Notes: a model not told the origin generated them from the sequence alone. 46,375 nt of DNA from Deltaproteobacteria bacterium (GCA_024638705.1 JAHEJV010000004.1:1-46375); one strand, 5' to 3'. Shown: positions 26,999 to 36,270, numbered from the stretch's first letter. Numbers and translations are program-made.

Positions 26999-27945
26999 TC
27001 CGGATTCACGGCCGGGTGGCCGGCGAGGATGTCCGCGTAGGGGGCGAACAGCGCGTCGGGGTTCTGTGCGAGCGCCGACAGCGTGCTGATGTCGGTGGGC
27101 GAGAGGCCCGCCGCCGCGGCGTCCGCCGCGCTCACCTTCGAGAAATCGACGCAGTCGGCGAGGGTGAGGTCACCGAAGTCGCCCTCGTCGCCCTCGCCGT
27201 CGGCGAATCCGTCCTCGCCGTCGGGATCGAGCAGCGCCTCGAGATCGATCGGGCGCAGCGGCAAGGGCACGTGGCGTGCATAACGTCGCGGCAGTGGATC
27301 GAAGCCGTCGTCGTCCATCTCCTCGTTCGGGTCGCGCAACCCGACCTCGATCTCGACGGCGAGCGGAAGCTCTCCCGAGTCGGCGAGCTGGGACGAGTCC
27401 CACTCCTCCTGCCACTCGCCGGCTGCGTCGAGGAAGCGCAGGGTGAAGGAATCGATCTCCTCGGAGACGACGAAGGCGTTCGGGTCGTCCGGGAGGGGAA
27501 GACTGCGATCGAGGCCGTCGGGCAGCTCGGGACGCGACCAACGGCGGAGTGCGAACCCTTCGCCGTCCTCGGCGCGGTCGAGGGTGTAGGCGACGACGGC
27601 GAGATCGGACGCGGGGCCGTCGCTGCCGCGCGGGCGCTCGCGGCGTACGAACTTGAGCTGGTCGGCGCCGCCCTGGTTGAAGCGCGATTCGCCGACGAAG
27701 AGCCAGGGGTGCCCGAGCGGATCGGCTTCGGACGGCTTGCGCACGAGCAGGGTGTGCTCGAGATCGGCGGCGATGCGATCGAGCAGGGTCGCCGCGCGTC
27801 GCACCTCGCGCGTGGATTCGGTGGCGCGCGTCGCCTGGTTCGAGAGGTCGATGTAGAAGTTGGCCGCGGCGCCGAGCAGGAAGCCCGTGATCAGCATGAC
27901 GCCGAGTACCTCGATCAAGCTGAAGCCGCGCTGCAAGCGCCTCAT
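26989..27945 (-). CDS. gspJ: Type II secretion system minor pseudopilin GspJ
   Basis: MRRLQRGFSLIEVLGVMLITGFLLGAAANFYIDLSNQ (type III prepilin signal GFSLIEVL) in the gsp operon; C-terminal acidic extension. Confidence 0.85.
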   Translation of the reverse strand: MRRLQRGFSLIEVLGVMLITGFLLGAAANFYIDLSNQATRATESTREVRRAATLLDRIAADLEHTLLVRKPSEADPLGHPWLFVGESRFNQGGADQLKFVRRERPRGSDGPASDLAVVAYTLDRAEDGEGFALRRWSRPELPDGLDRSLPLPDDPNAFVVSEEIDSFTLRFLDAAGEWQEEWDSSQLADSGELPLAVEIEVGLRDPNEEMDDDGFDPLPRRYARHVPLPLRPIDLEALLDPDGEDGFADGEGDEGDFGDLTLADCVDFSKVSAADAAAAGLSPTDISTLSALAQNPDALFAPYADILAGHPAVNPECL

Positions 27946-28538
27946 CGGCTGCCCTCGGTCTGGCGAAGGAGCTGCTCGAGCTCGAAGGCCTGCTCTTCGG
28001 CCGACGCCTCCTCGCCCTCTTCGCCTTCTTCGCCGCCCTCGGGCTCGGCTTCGGTGGGGAAGAGCTCGGCGAGCTCGCTGGTGTCGAGCGCGAAGGTCGT
28101 GCGCTCGACGCGCGCGGGCTCGCCCGCTTCGTCCCATCCGACGACGACGCTGATCCGCTGCACGCGACTCTGTCCGCGGTCGTCGACGAGCATCGTCTCG
28201 AGGGGCTCCGTGTCGTCGCGCCGGATCTCGTCGCGCAGCGCGCCCGGCAGCATCGCCATCACGTCTTCGGGCTGCACCTCGATCGCGATGATGTAGGGGG
28301 CCGACTCCTTCTCGGTGACGCCGTTCTCGAGCGGCTCGATCTGGATCAGGCTCTCGAGCAGCGCGAGCTCGCGGTCGGCGATCAGCGCGGCTTCGGCCTT
28401 CCTGCGGTCGAGCCCCTCGGAGCGGAGTCCGACGAGGGCGACGCGCGCGAGCATCGTGAAGACGAGGCCGAAGATCAGCACCGCCGCGAGCACTTCGATC
28501 AGCGTGAAGCCCCGTCGGTTGTGCCGACTAACTGCCAT
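27942..28538 (-). CDS. gspI: Type II secretion system minor pseudopilin GspI
   Basis: MAVSRHNRRGFTLIEVLAAVLIFGLVFTMLARVALVGLRSEGLDRRKAEAALIADRELALLES; acidic C-terminus. Confidence 0.83.
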   Translation of the reverse strand: MAVSRHNRRGFTLIEVLAAVLIFGLVFTMLARVALVGLRSEGLDRRKAEAALIADRELALLESLIQIEPLENGVTEKESAPYIIAIEVQPEDVMAMLPGALRDEIRRDDTEPLETMLVDDRGQSRVQRISVVVGWDEAGEPARVERTTFALDTSELAELFPTEAEPEGGEEGEEGEEASAEEQAFELEQLLRQTEGSR

Positions 28539-29094
28539 CGCGGACGCGGACGCGCTCGTCCAGCGGATGGACGTCGAGCGCAATGCGATTTCCCGCCGGA
28601 TCCTCGAGGTAGATCTCGGTGTAGTTCGCGCTGCCGTCGCGCTCGAAGTCGACGCTCGCCTCGCCGCGCGAGATCCAGCCGCCGGGTGTTTCGAGGCCCT
28701 CGAAGAAGAACGGGTGCTTGACGATCTGAAGCTTTCCGAAGTTGCCCGGGATCGGCCGGTAGGCGATCTCGGCGGCGCGCGGCGCTTCGAGCGAGAGCGG
28801 CGAGTTGCCGCGCAGGTCGGGATCGGCGAGACCGGGGTCGACGGCGTCGGGATCGGATTGCAGCCACTCAAGCCGGAACTCGGCCTCGTCGAGCTCCATC
28901 CACATGCGGTGCGGGATTCCGGTGACGATCGCGCGTTGACGCGCGAGCTCGAGCTGACCGGCGATCTGCTCGGCCTCCGCGCGCAGGGCGCGCACCTGGA
29001 CGCCGGCGAGGTTCGGGATCACGAAGGACGCGACCAGGGCGAGAATCGCCGCGACGGCGAGGATCTCGATGAGGGTGAAGCCCTGCTTCCGCAT
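28528..29094 (-). CDS. gspH: Type II secretion system minor pseudopilin GspH
   Basis: MRKQGFTLIEILAVAAILALVASFVIPNLAGVQVRALRAEAEQIAGQLELARQRAIVTG. Confidence 0.86.
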   Translation of the reverse strand: MRKQGFTLIEILAVAAILALVASFVIPNLAGVQVRALRAEAEQIAGQLELARQRAIVTGIPHRMWMELDEAEFRLEWLQSDPDAVDPGLADPDLRGNSPLSLEAPRAAEIAYRPIPGNFGKLQIVKHPFFFEGLETPGGWISRGEASVDFERDGSANYTEIYLEDPAGNRIALDVHPLDERVRVRDGS

Positions 29095-29118
29095 CCGGAT
29101 GGCGCGCCGCGCGGCGAG

Positions 29119-29589
29119 CTAGCTGTCCAGGGCGTCGTCTTCCGCCCAGTTTCCGAAGTCGGCGTCGACGCCTTCGCCGCCCGGCGACCCGTCGGCGCCG
29201 AAGGACCACAGGTCGTATGCGCCGCGGTTGTGTTGTCCGGGCGACTCGTACTGATAGGGGTTGCCCCAGGGATCTTCCGGGATATGGCGCTCGCGCAGGT
29301 AGCTCTGCTGGCTGCGCGCCTCGGGCGGGGGCGAGATCAGCGCGCGCAGGCCCTGCTCGGTGGTGGGGAAGCGCGAGTTGTCCATGCGGTAGGTCTCGAG
29401 CGCACCGTCGAGCATCTTGATCTGGGTCTTCGCGGTGCTGACGCGCGCCTGCTCGATGCGCGGGATGATCGCGACACCGACGAGCGTGCTGAGCAGGCCG
29501 ATGATCAGCACGACCGCCATGATCTCGATGAGCGTGAACCCGTCTTCGCGGACGAGGAGCCGAGAGGCCTTCTGATTCTTCTCTCGCAT
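29119..29589 (-). CDS. gspG: Type II secretion system major pseudopilin GspG
   Basis: 'REDGFTLIEIMAVVLIIGLLSTLVGVAIIPRIEQARVSTAKTQIKMLDGALETYRMDNSRFPTTEQGLRALI...DPWGNPYQYESPGQHNRGAYDLWSFGADG'. Confidence 0.96.
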   Translation of the reverse strand: MREKNQKASRLLVREDGFTLIEIMAVVLIIGLLSTLVGVAIIPRIEQARVSTAKTQIKMLDGALETYRMDNSRFPTTEQGLRALISPPPEARSQQSYLRERHIPEDPWGNPYQYESPGQHNRGAYDLWSFGADGSPGGEGVDADFGNWAEDDALDS

Positions 29590-29606
29590 CTTCTTCTCCT
29601 TCGGAA

Positions 29607-30842
29607 CTAGCCGAGCGAGGTCGTGACCTGCAGCAGGGGCACGAGCGTCGCCAGGATGATGACCAGGACGATCCCGACCATCACGAGGATCAGGACCGGT
29701 TCGAGCAGGGCGGTGAAGCGGCTGACCGTCGTCTCGACCTGCTCTTCGTAGGTGTCGGACACCTTCGTGAGCATCGATTCGAGCTCGCCACTCTGTTCGC
29801 CGACCTCGATCATGTGGGTGACCATCGGGGGAAACTCCCCGCTCGCCTTGAGCGGGGCTGCCACGCTCGCACCTTCGGTGATGCTGGTGCGGGCCGCCGC
29901 GATGGCTTCGGCGATCACCGTGTTGCCGGCAACCTGCCCGGCCGTTTCGAGCGCCCGGGTAATCGGCAGACCTCCCGAGAGTAGCGTGGAGAGAGTGCGC
30001 GCGAAGCGCGAGATCGCGATCGTGCGGACGAGCCGTCCGACCAGAGGAAGCCGCAGACGCACGCGGTCGTAGGTGGCGCGGCCGCGCTCGGTGCGGATCA
30101 CCATCCGGAACGCGGTGACGAAGGCGACGCCCACGAGGATGACCGCCCACCAGAAGTCGCGCATGAAGTTGGAGAGCGAGATGATCCAGCGCGTGTAGAA
30201 GGGCAGCTCCTGGTTGAGACTCGCGAGCAGCTCGGTGATCTGCGGCAGCACGACGGTGACCAGGGCGCCGACCACGACGCAAGCGAACAGGAACATCACC
30301 GTCGGGTAGATGAGGATCGAGCTGACCTTGTTGCGCAGCCGGACCTGGCTCTCGAGGTAGTCGGCGAGCCGGTCGAGGACGGTTTCGAGCGCGCCGCCGG
30401 CCTCGCCCGCGCGGACCATGCCGACATAGAGGTCGGGAAAGATCCCGCCGCCGGCGGCCATCGCGTCGGCGAGCGCCGAGCCTTCGTTCACGCGGTCGCG
30501 CACCTGGCCGAGCACGTTCTTGAGGCGCGCGTTCTCCACCTGATCGGTGAGGGCGCGTAGGGCGGACACGAGGGGGATGCCTGCGCCGACGAGCGTCGCG
30601 AGCTGTCGCGTCATCAGCGCGAGATCGAGCGGCGAGACGCGTTGGAATGTCGGAAGGGACACCGAGAAGCGGCTCGCTCCCGGCGCCGCGGCAACGGCGT
30701 CGCGCCGGCCCTCCTCGAGCTCGGTGAGGAACACGCCGTCGCGACGCAGGCGTGCGCGCGCTGCGCGGGAGCTCTCGGCGTCGAGATGGCCGCGGGTCTT
30801 CTTCCCCGCTTTCGTGACGCCCTTGTACGCGTAGACCGGCAC
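29607..30842 (-). CDS. gspF: Type II secretion system inner membrane protein GspF
   Basis: MPVYAYKGVTKAGKKTRGHLDAESSRAARARLRRDGVFLTELEE...; two T2SSF domains. Confidence 0.96.
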   Translation of the reverse strand: MPVYAYKGVTKAGKKTRGHLDAESSRAARARLRRDGVFLTELEEGRRDAVAAAPGASRFSVSLPTFQRVSPLDLALMTRQLATLVGAGIPLVSALRALTDQVENARLKNVLGQVRDRVNEGSALADAMAAGGGIFPDLYVGMVRAGEAGGALETVLDRLADYLESQVRLRNKVSSILIYPTVMFLFACVVVGALVTVVLPQITELLASLNQELPFYTRWIISLSNFMRDFWWAVILVGVAFVTAFRMVIRTERGRATYDRVRLRLPLVGRLVRTIAISRFARTLSTLLSGGLPITRALETAGQVAGNTVIAEAIAAARTSITEGASVAAPLKASGEFPPMVTHMIEVGEQSGELESMLTKVSDTYEEQVETTVSRFTALLEPVLILVMVGIVLVIILATLVPLLQVTTSLG

Positions 30843-30851
30843 CCGAATCCC

Positions 30852-32615
30852 TTAGATCTGGGCGACCGCGCCCTGTTCTTCGGTGGCGCGCAGCACCTCG
30901 GCGACTGATGTCTTCCCGGCGAGCACCTTGCGCGCTCCGTCGGAGCGCAGCGGGTGCATGCCTGCGCGGATGGCCGCGCTCTTGATCGTCTTCGAGTCGA
31001 TGTTCTGGCTGACCAGCGAGCGCACGTCGTCGTCGATCTGCATCAGCTCGAAGATGCCGAGCCGACCGCGATAGCCGGCGTAGTTGCAGCCCGCGCAACC
31101 CTCGGGCCGGTAGAGGCGCACCGGGCGACCCGGTGCACGGATGCCGAGCTCGGCGAGCTCTTCGTCGGTGGCCTCGTACGGCGTCTTGCAATCGGGGCAG
31201 AGCACGCGCACGAGGCGCTGAGCGAGCACCGCGACCAACGACGAGCCGACCAGGAAGGGCTCGACGCCCATGTCGACCAGACGCGTGATCGCGCTCGGCG
31301 CGTCGTTGGTGTGGAGCGTCGAGAACACGAGGTGGCCGGTGAGCGATGCCTGAATCGCGATCTCGGCGGTCTCGAGGTCGCGGATCTCGCCCACGAGGAT
31401 CACGTTCGGGTCCTGGCGCAGGATCGACCGCAGCCCGCTCGCGAAGGTGAGGCCTACTTTCGAATTGACCTCGATCTGGCCGATGCCGGCGAGCTGGATC
31501 TCGACCGGGTCCTCGATCGTGATGATGTTCTTGTCCGTGGCATTGATGCGAGACAGCGCGCCGTAGAGCGTCGTCGTCTTGCCGGAGCCGGTCGGTCCGG
31601 TGACGAGCACGATGCCGTTGGGCCGCGTGATCAGCTTCTGCATCGTTGCGAGCTGCTGTTCGTCGAAGCCGAGCGTGGTGAGGTCGAGGAGTTCCTGCGT
31701 GCGCGGCAGCAGGCGCATCACGACGCGCTCGCCGTAGGCGACGGGCAGGGTGGACAGACGCACGTCGTAGTCGCGGCCGGCGATCTTCAGGCGGATGCGA
31801 CCATCCTGGGGCAGCCGCTTCTCGGCGATGTTCAGGTGCCCCATGATCTTGATGCGTGAGACGATGCTCGCCTGGAGGGCCTTCGGCAGCGGCTTGATCG
31901 GCTCGTAGAGCACGTTGTCGATGCGGAAGCGCACGCGCAGCTCGTTCTCGAACGGCTCGAGGTGGAGGTCGCTGGCGCGCTCCTTCACCGCGTTGTGCAG
32001 GAGCGAGTTGACGAGCTTGATGATCGGGGCGTCGTCCTCGCCCGACTCGAGCAGGTCCTGCGGCTCGGAGCTGATCTCGCTCGCGAGCATCGAGAGGTCT
32101 TCGGCGGCGTCCTCGGCGAGGGCGTCGGTGGAGCCCGGGCCGCGGTCGTAGGCCTCGTTGATCGCGCCGAGGATCGTGCGCTGGGTGGCGAGCTCGATCA
32201 CGATGTCCGCGCCGTCGAAGAGCAGGCGCAGGTCGTCGAGCGGGCCCGTGTCGAGCGGATCGGTGACGGCGACGCGGATGGCGCCGCCGGCTTCCCGTGA
32301 CAGCGGCAGGACGCCGTGGTCCTTTGCGAAGGCGATCGGCAGCTGTTCGATCAGGCTCTCATCGACGTCGCCGTGGTGGATCTGGGCGCGGACGGGGAGG
32401 CCGAGCTGCTCGGAGAGCGCGCCGAGCAGCTGGTCGGCGGAAACGAAGCCGCGCGAGACGAGAGCGTCGGACAGGCGTCCGCCGGACTCGCGGTGGGCCT
32501 CGTGGGCGATCTCGAGCTGCTCCTCGGTGAGCGACGTGGTCCGCAGCAGGATCTCGCCGAGGTCCCGCGGTGCGGGCGGCCGATGGGCTGCGACCGGATC
32601 GACGTGTGTGCTCAT
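30852..32615 (-). CDS. gspE: Type II secretion system ATPase GspE
   Basis: MshEN-type N-terminus, Walker A 'VTGPTGSGKTTTLYGALSRIN', Asp/His boxes, tetracysteine 'CPDCKTPYEATDEELAELG...PEGCAGCNYAGYRGRLGIFELM'. ATG 32615 preferred (GGGGGGAAC upstream). Confidence 0.96.
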   Translation of the reverse strand: MSTHVDPVAAHRPPAPRDLGEILLRTTSLTEEQLEIAHEAHRESGGRLSDALVSRGFVSADQLLGALSEQLGLPVRAQIHHGDVDESLIEQLPIAFAKDHGVLPLSREAGGAIRVAVTDPLDTGPLDDLRLLFDGADIVIELATQRTILGAINEAYDRGPGSTDALAEDAAEDLSMLASEISSEPQDLLESGEDDAPIIKLVNSLLHNAVKERASDLHLEPFENELRVRFRIDNVLYEPIKPLPKALQASIVSRIKIMGHLNIAEKRLPQDGRIRLKIAGRDYDVRLSTLPVAYGERVVMRLLPRTQELLDLTTLGFDEQQLATMQKLITRPNGIVLVTGPTGSGKTTTLYGALSRINATDKNIITIEDPVEIQLAGIGQIEVNSKVGLTFASGLRSILRQDPNVILVGEIRDLETAEIAIQASLTGHLVFSTLHTNDAPSAITRLVDMGVEPFLVGSSLVAVLAQRLVRVLCPDCKTPYEATDEELAELGIRAPGRPVRLYRPEGCAGCNYAGYRGRLGIFELMQIDDDVRSLVSQNIDSKTIKSAAIRAGMHPLRSDGARKVLAGKTSVAEVLRATEEQGAVAQI

Positions 32616-32643
32616 GTGTTCCCCCCGTTTCCCGACGCCGCGA

Positions 32644-35139
32644 TCACTCGCTTTCCTCACCTTCGAGGACCAGGATCGACGGCGCCAGGCCGTGCGAACG
32701 CTGCACCGCCTCGCCGACGGCGTTCGCGTGGTCGAGGGTTTCGTAGGGCCCGAGATGGATCTCGTAGATCACGCTGTCGCCGACCCGGGCGGAGACGAGC
32801 GTGCCGTCGTGGCCGGAGTCGATCAGGTCGGTCAGCAGGCTCGCGGCCGCGTCGGGGTCGCCGAGGATCGCGGCCTGGAGGACGTAGCGATCGGCGGCGG
32901 CCCTGGCGCCGGCCTCGGCGGCGCGCTGGGCTTCGGTGATCGCGCGGATCTCGCTCATCCGCTCGTTCGGATAGCGCGCACGATGGGCGGCGACACGCTC
33001 GCGGATCGGCTTGCCGTGGTGTTCTGGCGTGTAGGGCAGGCCCTGTTCCTCGGCGAGGGCGAGACGCTGGGCCTCGACCTCGAGATCGCGCTCGGAGAGC
33101 TCGAGCGCGCGACCCGAACGCTCGCGGAACTCCTCGCGGCGGCGGATCGTATCGCCCTCGAGGTCGATCGGCGTGCGCACGATGCGCGGCGTCAGGAACA
33201 CCAGCAGGTTGGTCTTGCGCGTGCTCGTCGACGTCGACTTGAAGAGCCAGCCGAAGAACGGGATGTCGCCGAGCCACGGGACCTTCGTCTCGCTATCGGT
33301 TACCTGGTCCGATAGCAGGCCGCCGATGACGACCGTCTCGCCGTCCTGCACGACGACCGTGTTCTCGACGCGGCGGTTCGAGAGCGCGACGCCGACGTCC
33401 TCCTGGTTGCCGACGCCTTCCTGGAGGCTGCTGTTGATCGCGGTGATCTCCTGGAAGATCTCGAGGCGCAGGCTGTTGCCCTCGGTGATCTGCGGGGTCA
33501 CGCGCAACGTCACGCCGATGTCCTGGCGTTCGACGTTCACCGACGACGAGAGCCCGGTCTCCTGGCCCGCCGCCGATTCGACACGGCTGCTGATGATCGG
33601 GATGTTGTCGCCGACGCGGATCTCGGCCTCTTCGTTGTCGCTGGTGAGGATGTGCGGCGCCGACACGATGTTGATGTCGCCGTTGCTCGCCGACAGGTCG
33701 ATGATCGAGTTGATGATCGAGCCGCTGCCGACGCGGTTGCCCGATGCGTCGAGGTCGCGCGTGTCGCGGAACACCTGACCGAGGAGCGGCACCGACGCGC
33801 TCGTCAGGGGCACACCCGTCGCCGCCGTGGCCGCCGAGGTGGCGGACGCGACGAGCAGGTTCGTGTCGCCGTTGATCGCGCCGAGCAGGCCCGTGATCCC
33901 GATGTTCTCGGCGTCGTTGACCGTGAGCTCCATGATCAGCGCTTCGACGGACACCTGCGGGCGCTCGACGTCGAGCTTCTCGATCACCTGCGCGAGGGTG
34001 TTGAAGCCCTCCTGGCTCGCCTGGATGATCAGCGAGTTCGTCGCCGGGTCGGCGCTGACGCTGATGCCGCCCGCCAGTCCGGTGACGGCGCTGCGGATCG
34101 CCGGCGTCGCCTGGGCGGCCGCGGCGCCGCCTGCCGCCGTGGTCACCGACGAGCTCCGCCCGCCTCCGATCAGGCCCGACAGCGTGTCGGCGAGCTCTTC
34201 GGCATTCGCGTTGTTCAGGTAGTAGACGTGGATGCGGCCGCCGCCCTGGACGGGGATGTCGAGCTTCGCGACGAGCCGGCGCACTTCTCCGAGCTGGGCG
34301 CGCGGAGCGAGCACCAGCAACGAGTTGGTGCGCTCGTCGGTGAGGATGCGGACGGGCGGCTTGTTCGCAGCCGCCGGGGTTTCCGTGTTGGCCCCGGAGC
34401 GCCGCCGCGTCGAGCGCCGCGTCGTGCGCGTCGTCTCGGTCACCTGTGCGCCGTAGATCTCCGACACCTGCTCCGCGAGCGTAGTGGCGTCGGCGTACTC
34501 GATGTTGATGACGGCGAGCTCTTCCTTGTAGGTCTCGACGTCGATCGACTCGAGGATCGCGATCAACCGACGGATGTTCGAGGCGGACTCGGTGAGGATG
34601 ACCGTGTTGGTCGGGGCGTAGGCCGCCATCGCCGCGTCCTTCGAAACCAGCGGCTTGAGCGTGTTGACGATCGAGTCGGCGTCGATGTAGTTGAGCGGAA
34701 TCAGGCGGGTGACGAAGCGGTCGCGATTCGGCGGACGGCGTGAGCTGATCACCGTCTCGATGCTCGACTCCTTCGCCTCGCGCACCGGCACCACCTTGAT
34801 GGCGCCGCCCGGAGTCGTGACCGTCGTGAAGCCCTTCACCTGGAGCACCGACTCGAACACGGCGTAGGCCTGTTCGATCGGGATCGGTTCGGGGGAGACG
34901 ATCGTCACGCGGCCTCGCACGCGGTCGTCGTAGATGAAGTTCCGGTTCGTGGCGCGCGCGATCGTCTCGATCACCTGGGCGAGCTCGGCGTCCTGGAAAT
35001 CGAGCGTGACCATCGTCGTTTCGTCGTAGTCCGCCTGCTGTGCGGCGGCGGGGACGGCGAGTCCGACAGCGAACGCGAGGACCGCGGCGAACGCGAGTGT
35101 GCGCGGCGCCCGGAGGTGCGAGATGGAAGTGGTGATCAC
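32644..35139 (-). CDS. gspD: Type II secretion system secretin GspD with C-terminal SPOR-like domain
   Basis: N0 'MVTLDFQDAELAQVIETIARATNRNFIYDDRVRGRVTIVSP', N1-N3 repeats, secretin 'VEALIMELTVNDAENIGITGLLGAINGDTNLLVASATSA...IVSAPHILTSDNEEAEIRVGDNIPIIS...VVIGGLLSDQVTDSETKVPWLGDIPFFGWLFKSTSTSTRKTNLLVFLTPRIV'; the last ~80 aa resemble SPOR. Confidence 0.95.
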   Translation of the reverse strand: MITTSISHLRAPRTLAFAAVLAFAVGLAVPAAAQQADYDETTMVTLDFQDAELAQVIETIARATNRNFIYDDRVRGRVTIVSPEPIPIEQAYAVFESVLQVKGFTTVTTPGGAIKVVPVREAKESSIETVISSRRPPNRDRFVTRLIPLNYIDADSIVNTLKPLVSKDAAMAAYAPTNTVILTESASNIRRLIAILESIDVETYKEELAVINIEYADATTLAEQVSEIYGAQVTETTRTTRRSTRRRSGANTETPAAANKPPVRILTDERTNSLLVLAPRAQLGEVRRLVAKLDIPVQGGGRIHVYYLNNANAEELADTLSGLIGGGRSSSVTTAAGGAAAAQATPAIRSAVTGLAGGISVSADPATNSLIIQASQEGFNTLAQVIEKLDVERPQVSVEALIMELTVNDAENIGITGLLGAINGDTNLLVASATSAATAATGVPLTSASVPLLGQVFRDTRDLDASGNRVGSGSIINSIIDLSASNGDINIVSAPHILTSDNEEAEIRVGDNIPIISSRVESAAGQETGLSSSVNVERQDIGVTLRVTPQITEGNSLRLEIFQEITAINSSLQEGVGNQEDVGVALSNRRVENTVVVQDGETVVIGGLLSDQVTDSETKVPWLGDIPFFGWLFKSTSTSTRKTNLLVFLTPRIVRTPIDLEGDTIRRREEFRERSGRALELSERDLEVEAQRLALAEEQGLPYTPEHHGKPIRERVAAHRARYPNERMSEIRAITEAQRAAEAGARAAADRYVLQAAILGDPDAAASLLTDLIDSGHDGTLVSARVGDSVIYEIHLGPYETLDHANAVGEAVQRSHGLAPSILVLEGEESE

Positions 35140-35157
35140 GTTCGGGTCAGTCCCTCG

Positions 35158-36054
35158 TCAGTCCCTCGGTACGAAGGTGCGTTGGGTTTGCGCGCCACTG
35201 GCGTCCAGGATCGTGAGGTCGAACTGATCGGCTTCGGCGAACTCCTGGAAGATCTTCACGCTCTGGTCGGGCGAGTCGATCGAGATCCCGTTGAACTCGG
35301 TGATCACGTCGCCGTCGTTCAGCCCGATTTCCTCGAAGAGGCTGCCGGACTTGATGGAGTTCACCTGCAAGCCGACCATTTCGCCGCCTTCGAACTTCGG
35401 CAGCACGCGCGCCTGCGACAGCAGGTTGCTCGGATTGCGCAGCGTGTCCTCGAGATCGCGCCGCGACACGTCGAAGGCGCCGCTCTCGTTGCGCGACACG
35501 CGGGGGGTCCGATCGCGCGACGCGCGCTGCCTCGGAGTCCGCGCCTTGCGGCGGACCGAGGGCTTGCTCGACGAGCCTTCCTCGTCGAGGGTCAGTTCGC
35601 GCGGCGCGCCGTTCTCGGTGAGCACGACGCGGCGTCGCTCGATGCGCGTGACGAGCGCCTTCCCCTTGATCTGGTCGCCGACCGCGACGACGAGCGTCTC
35701 GTTCTTCTCGCGATCCTGGAGCGTCGCGCGGGAGCGGTCGGGATCGGACGCGGCGAAGGTGCCGAGCAGCTTCACCGGGAGCTTCGACTTCTCGAGGTCT
35801 TCCTCTTCCTGCGTGGCTTCGGCGACGGCCGTCGCGCTTCTCGTGCTCGAGTTGAAGAGGTTGCGCTGGAGGATGACCTGGCGCTCGGACCAGGTGCGCT
35901 GCCGCGTCGGCGGGGCCGTCGTCACGACGGCGGTCGCCGCCGGCGACGGAGCCAACACCGTTGCGGCGATCACCTCGTTGACCGTGTCGGCCGCGAGGAA
36001 ACAGCCCAGCGCGAACAAGAGCACGTTCGCGGTCCAGGTCATCACAGAACCCAT
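35158..36054 (-). CDS. gspC: Type II secretion system protein GspC (HR + PDZ)
   Basis: Single N-terminal TM, HR region 'LPVKLLGTFAASDPDRSRATLQDREKNETLVVAVGDQIKGKALVTRIERRRVVLTENG', C-terminal PDZ 'GLQVNSIKSGSLFEEIGLNDGDVITEFNGISIDSPDQSVKIFQEF'. Confidence 0.9.
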   Translation of the reverse strand: MGSVMTWTANVLLFALGCFLAADTVNEVIAATVLAPSPAATAVVTTAPPTRQRTWSERQVILQRNLFNSSTRSATAVAEATQEEEDLEKSKLPVKLLGTFAASDPDRSRATLQDREKNETLVVAVGDQIKGKALVTRIERRRVVLTENGAPRELTLDEEGSSSKPSVRRKARTPRQRASRDRTPRVSRNESGAFDVSRRDLEDTLRNPSNLLSQARVLPKFEGGEMVGLQVNSIKSGSLFEEIGLNDGDVITEFNGISIDSPDQSVKIFQEFAEADQFDLTILDASGAQTQRTFVPRD

Positions 36055-36131
36055 ACTCGTGGCTCGTTCGCTCCCGTGCAGGAACAGCCAAGGCGATGCT
36101 GCCGCGCACCAGGGCCGGCCAGGATTCGGCC

Positions 36132-36161
36132 AGTATACCCAGGCGTTCCTGCGTTGCTCAA
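36132..36161 (-). promoter_or_regulatory. Candidate sigma-70-type promoter for the gsp operon
   Basis: Minus strand TTGAGC (36161-36156) - 18 bp - TATACT (36137-36132), about 80 bp upstream of the gspC ATG. Confidence 0.45.
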
Positions 36162-36270
36162 GAGATTCCCCGTGAATACAAGGAGTTAGGACACCGATCC
36201 CCGTATCGGCTGCACGCTCCCGCGCCCTTACTGACCCAGATCACCGAATCGGCGTTCCGCGATCCACGAC

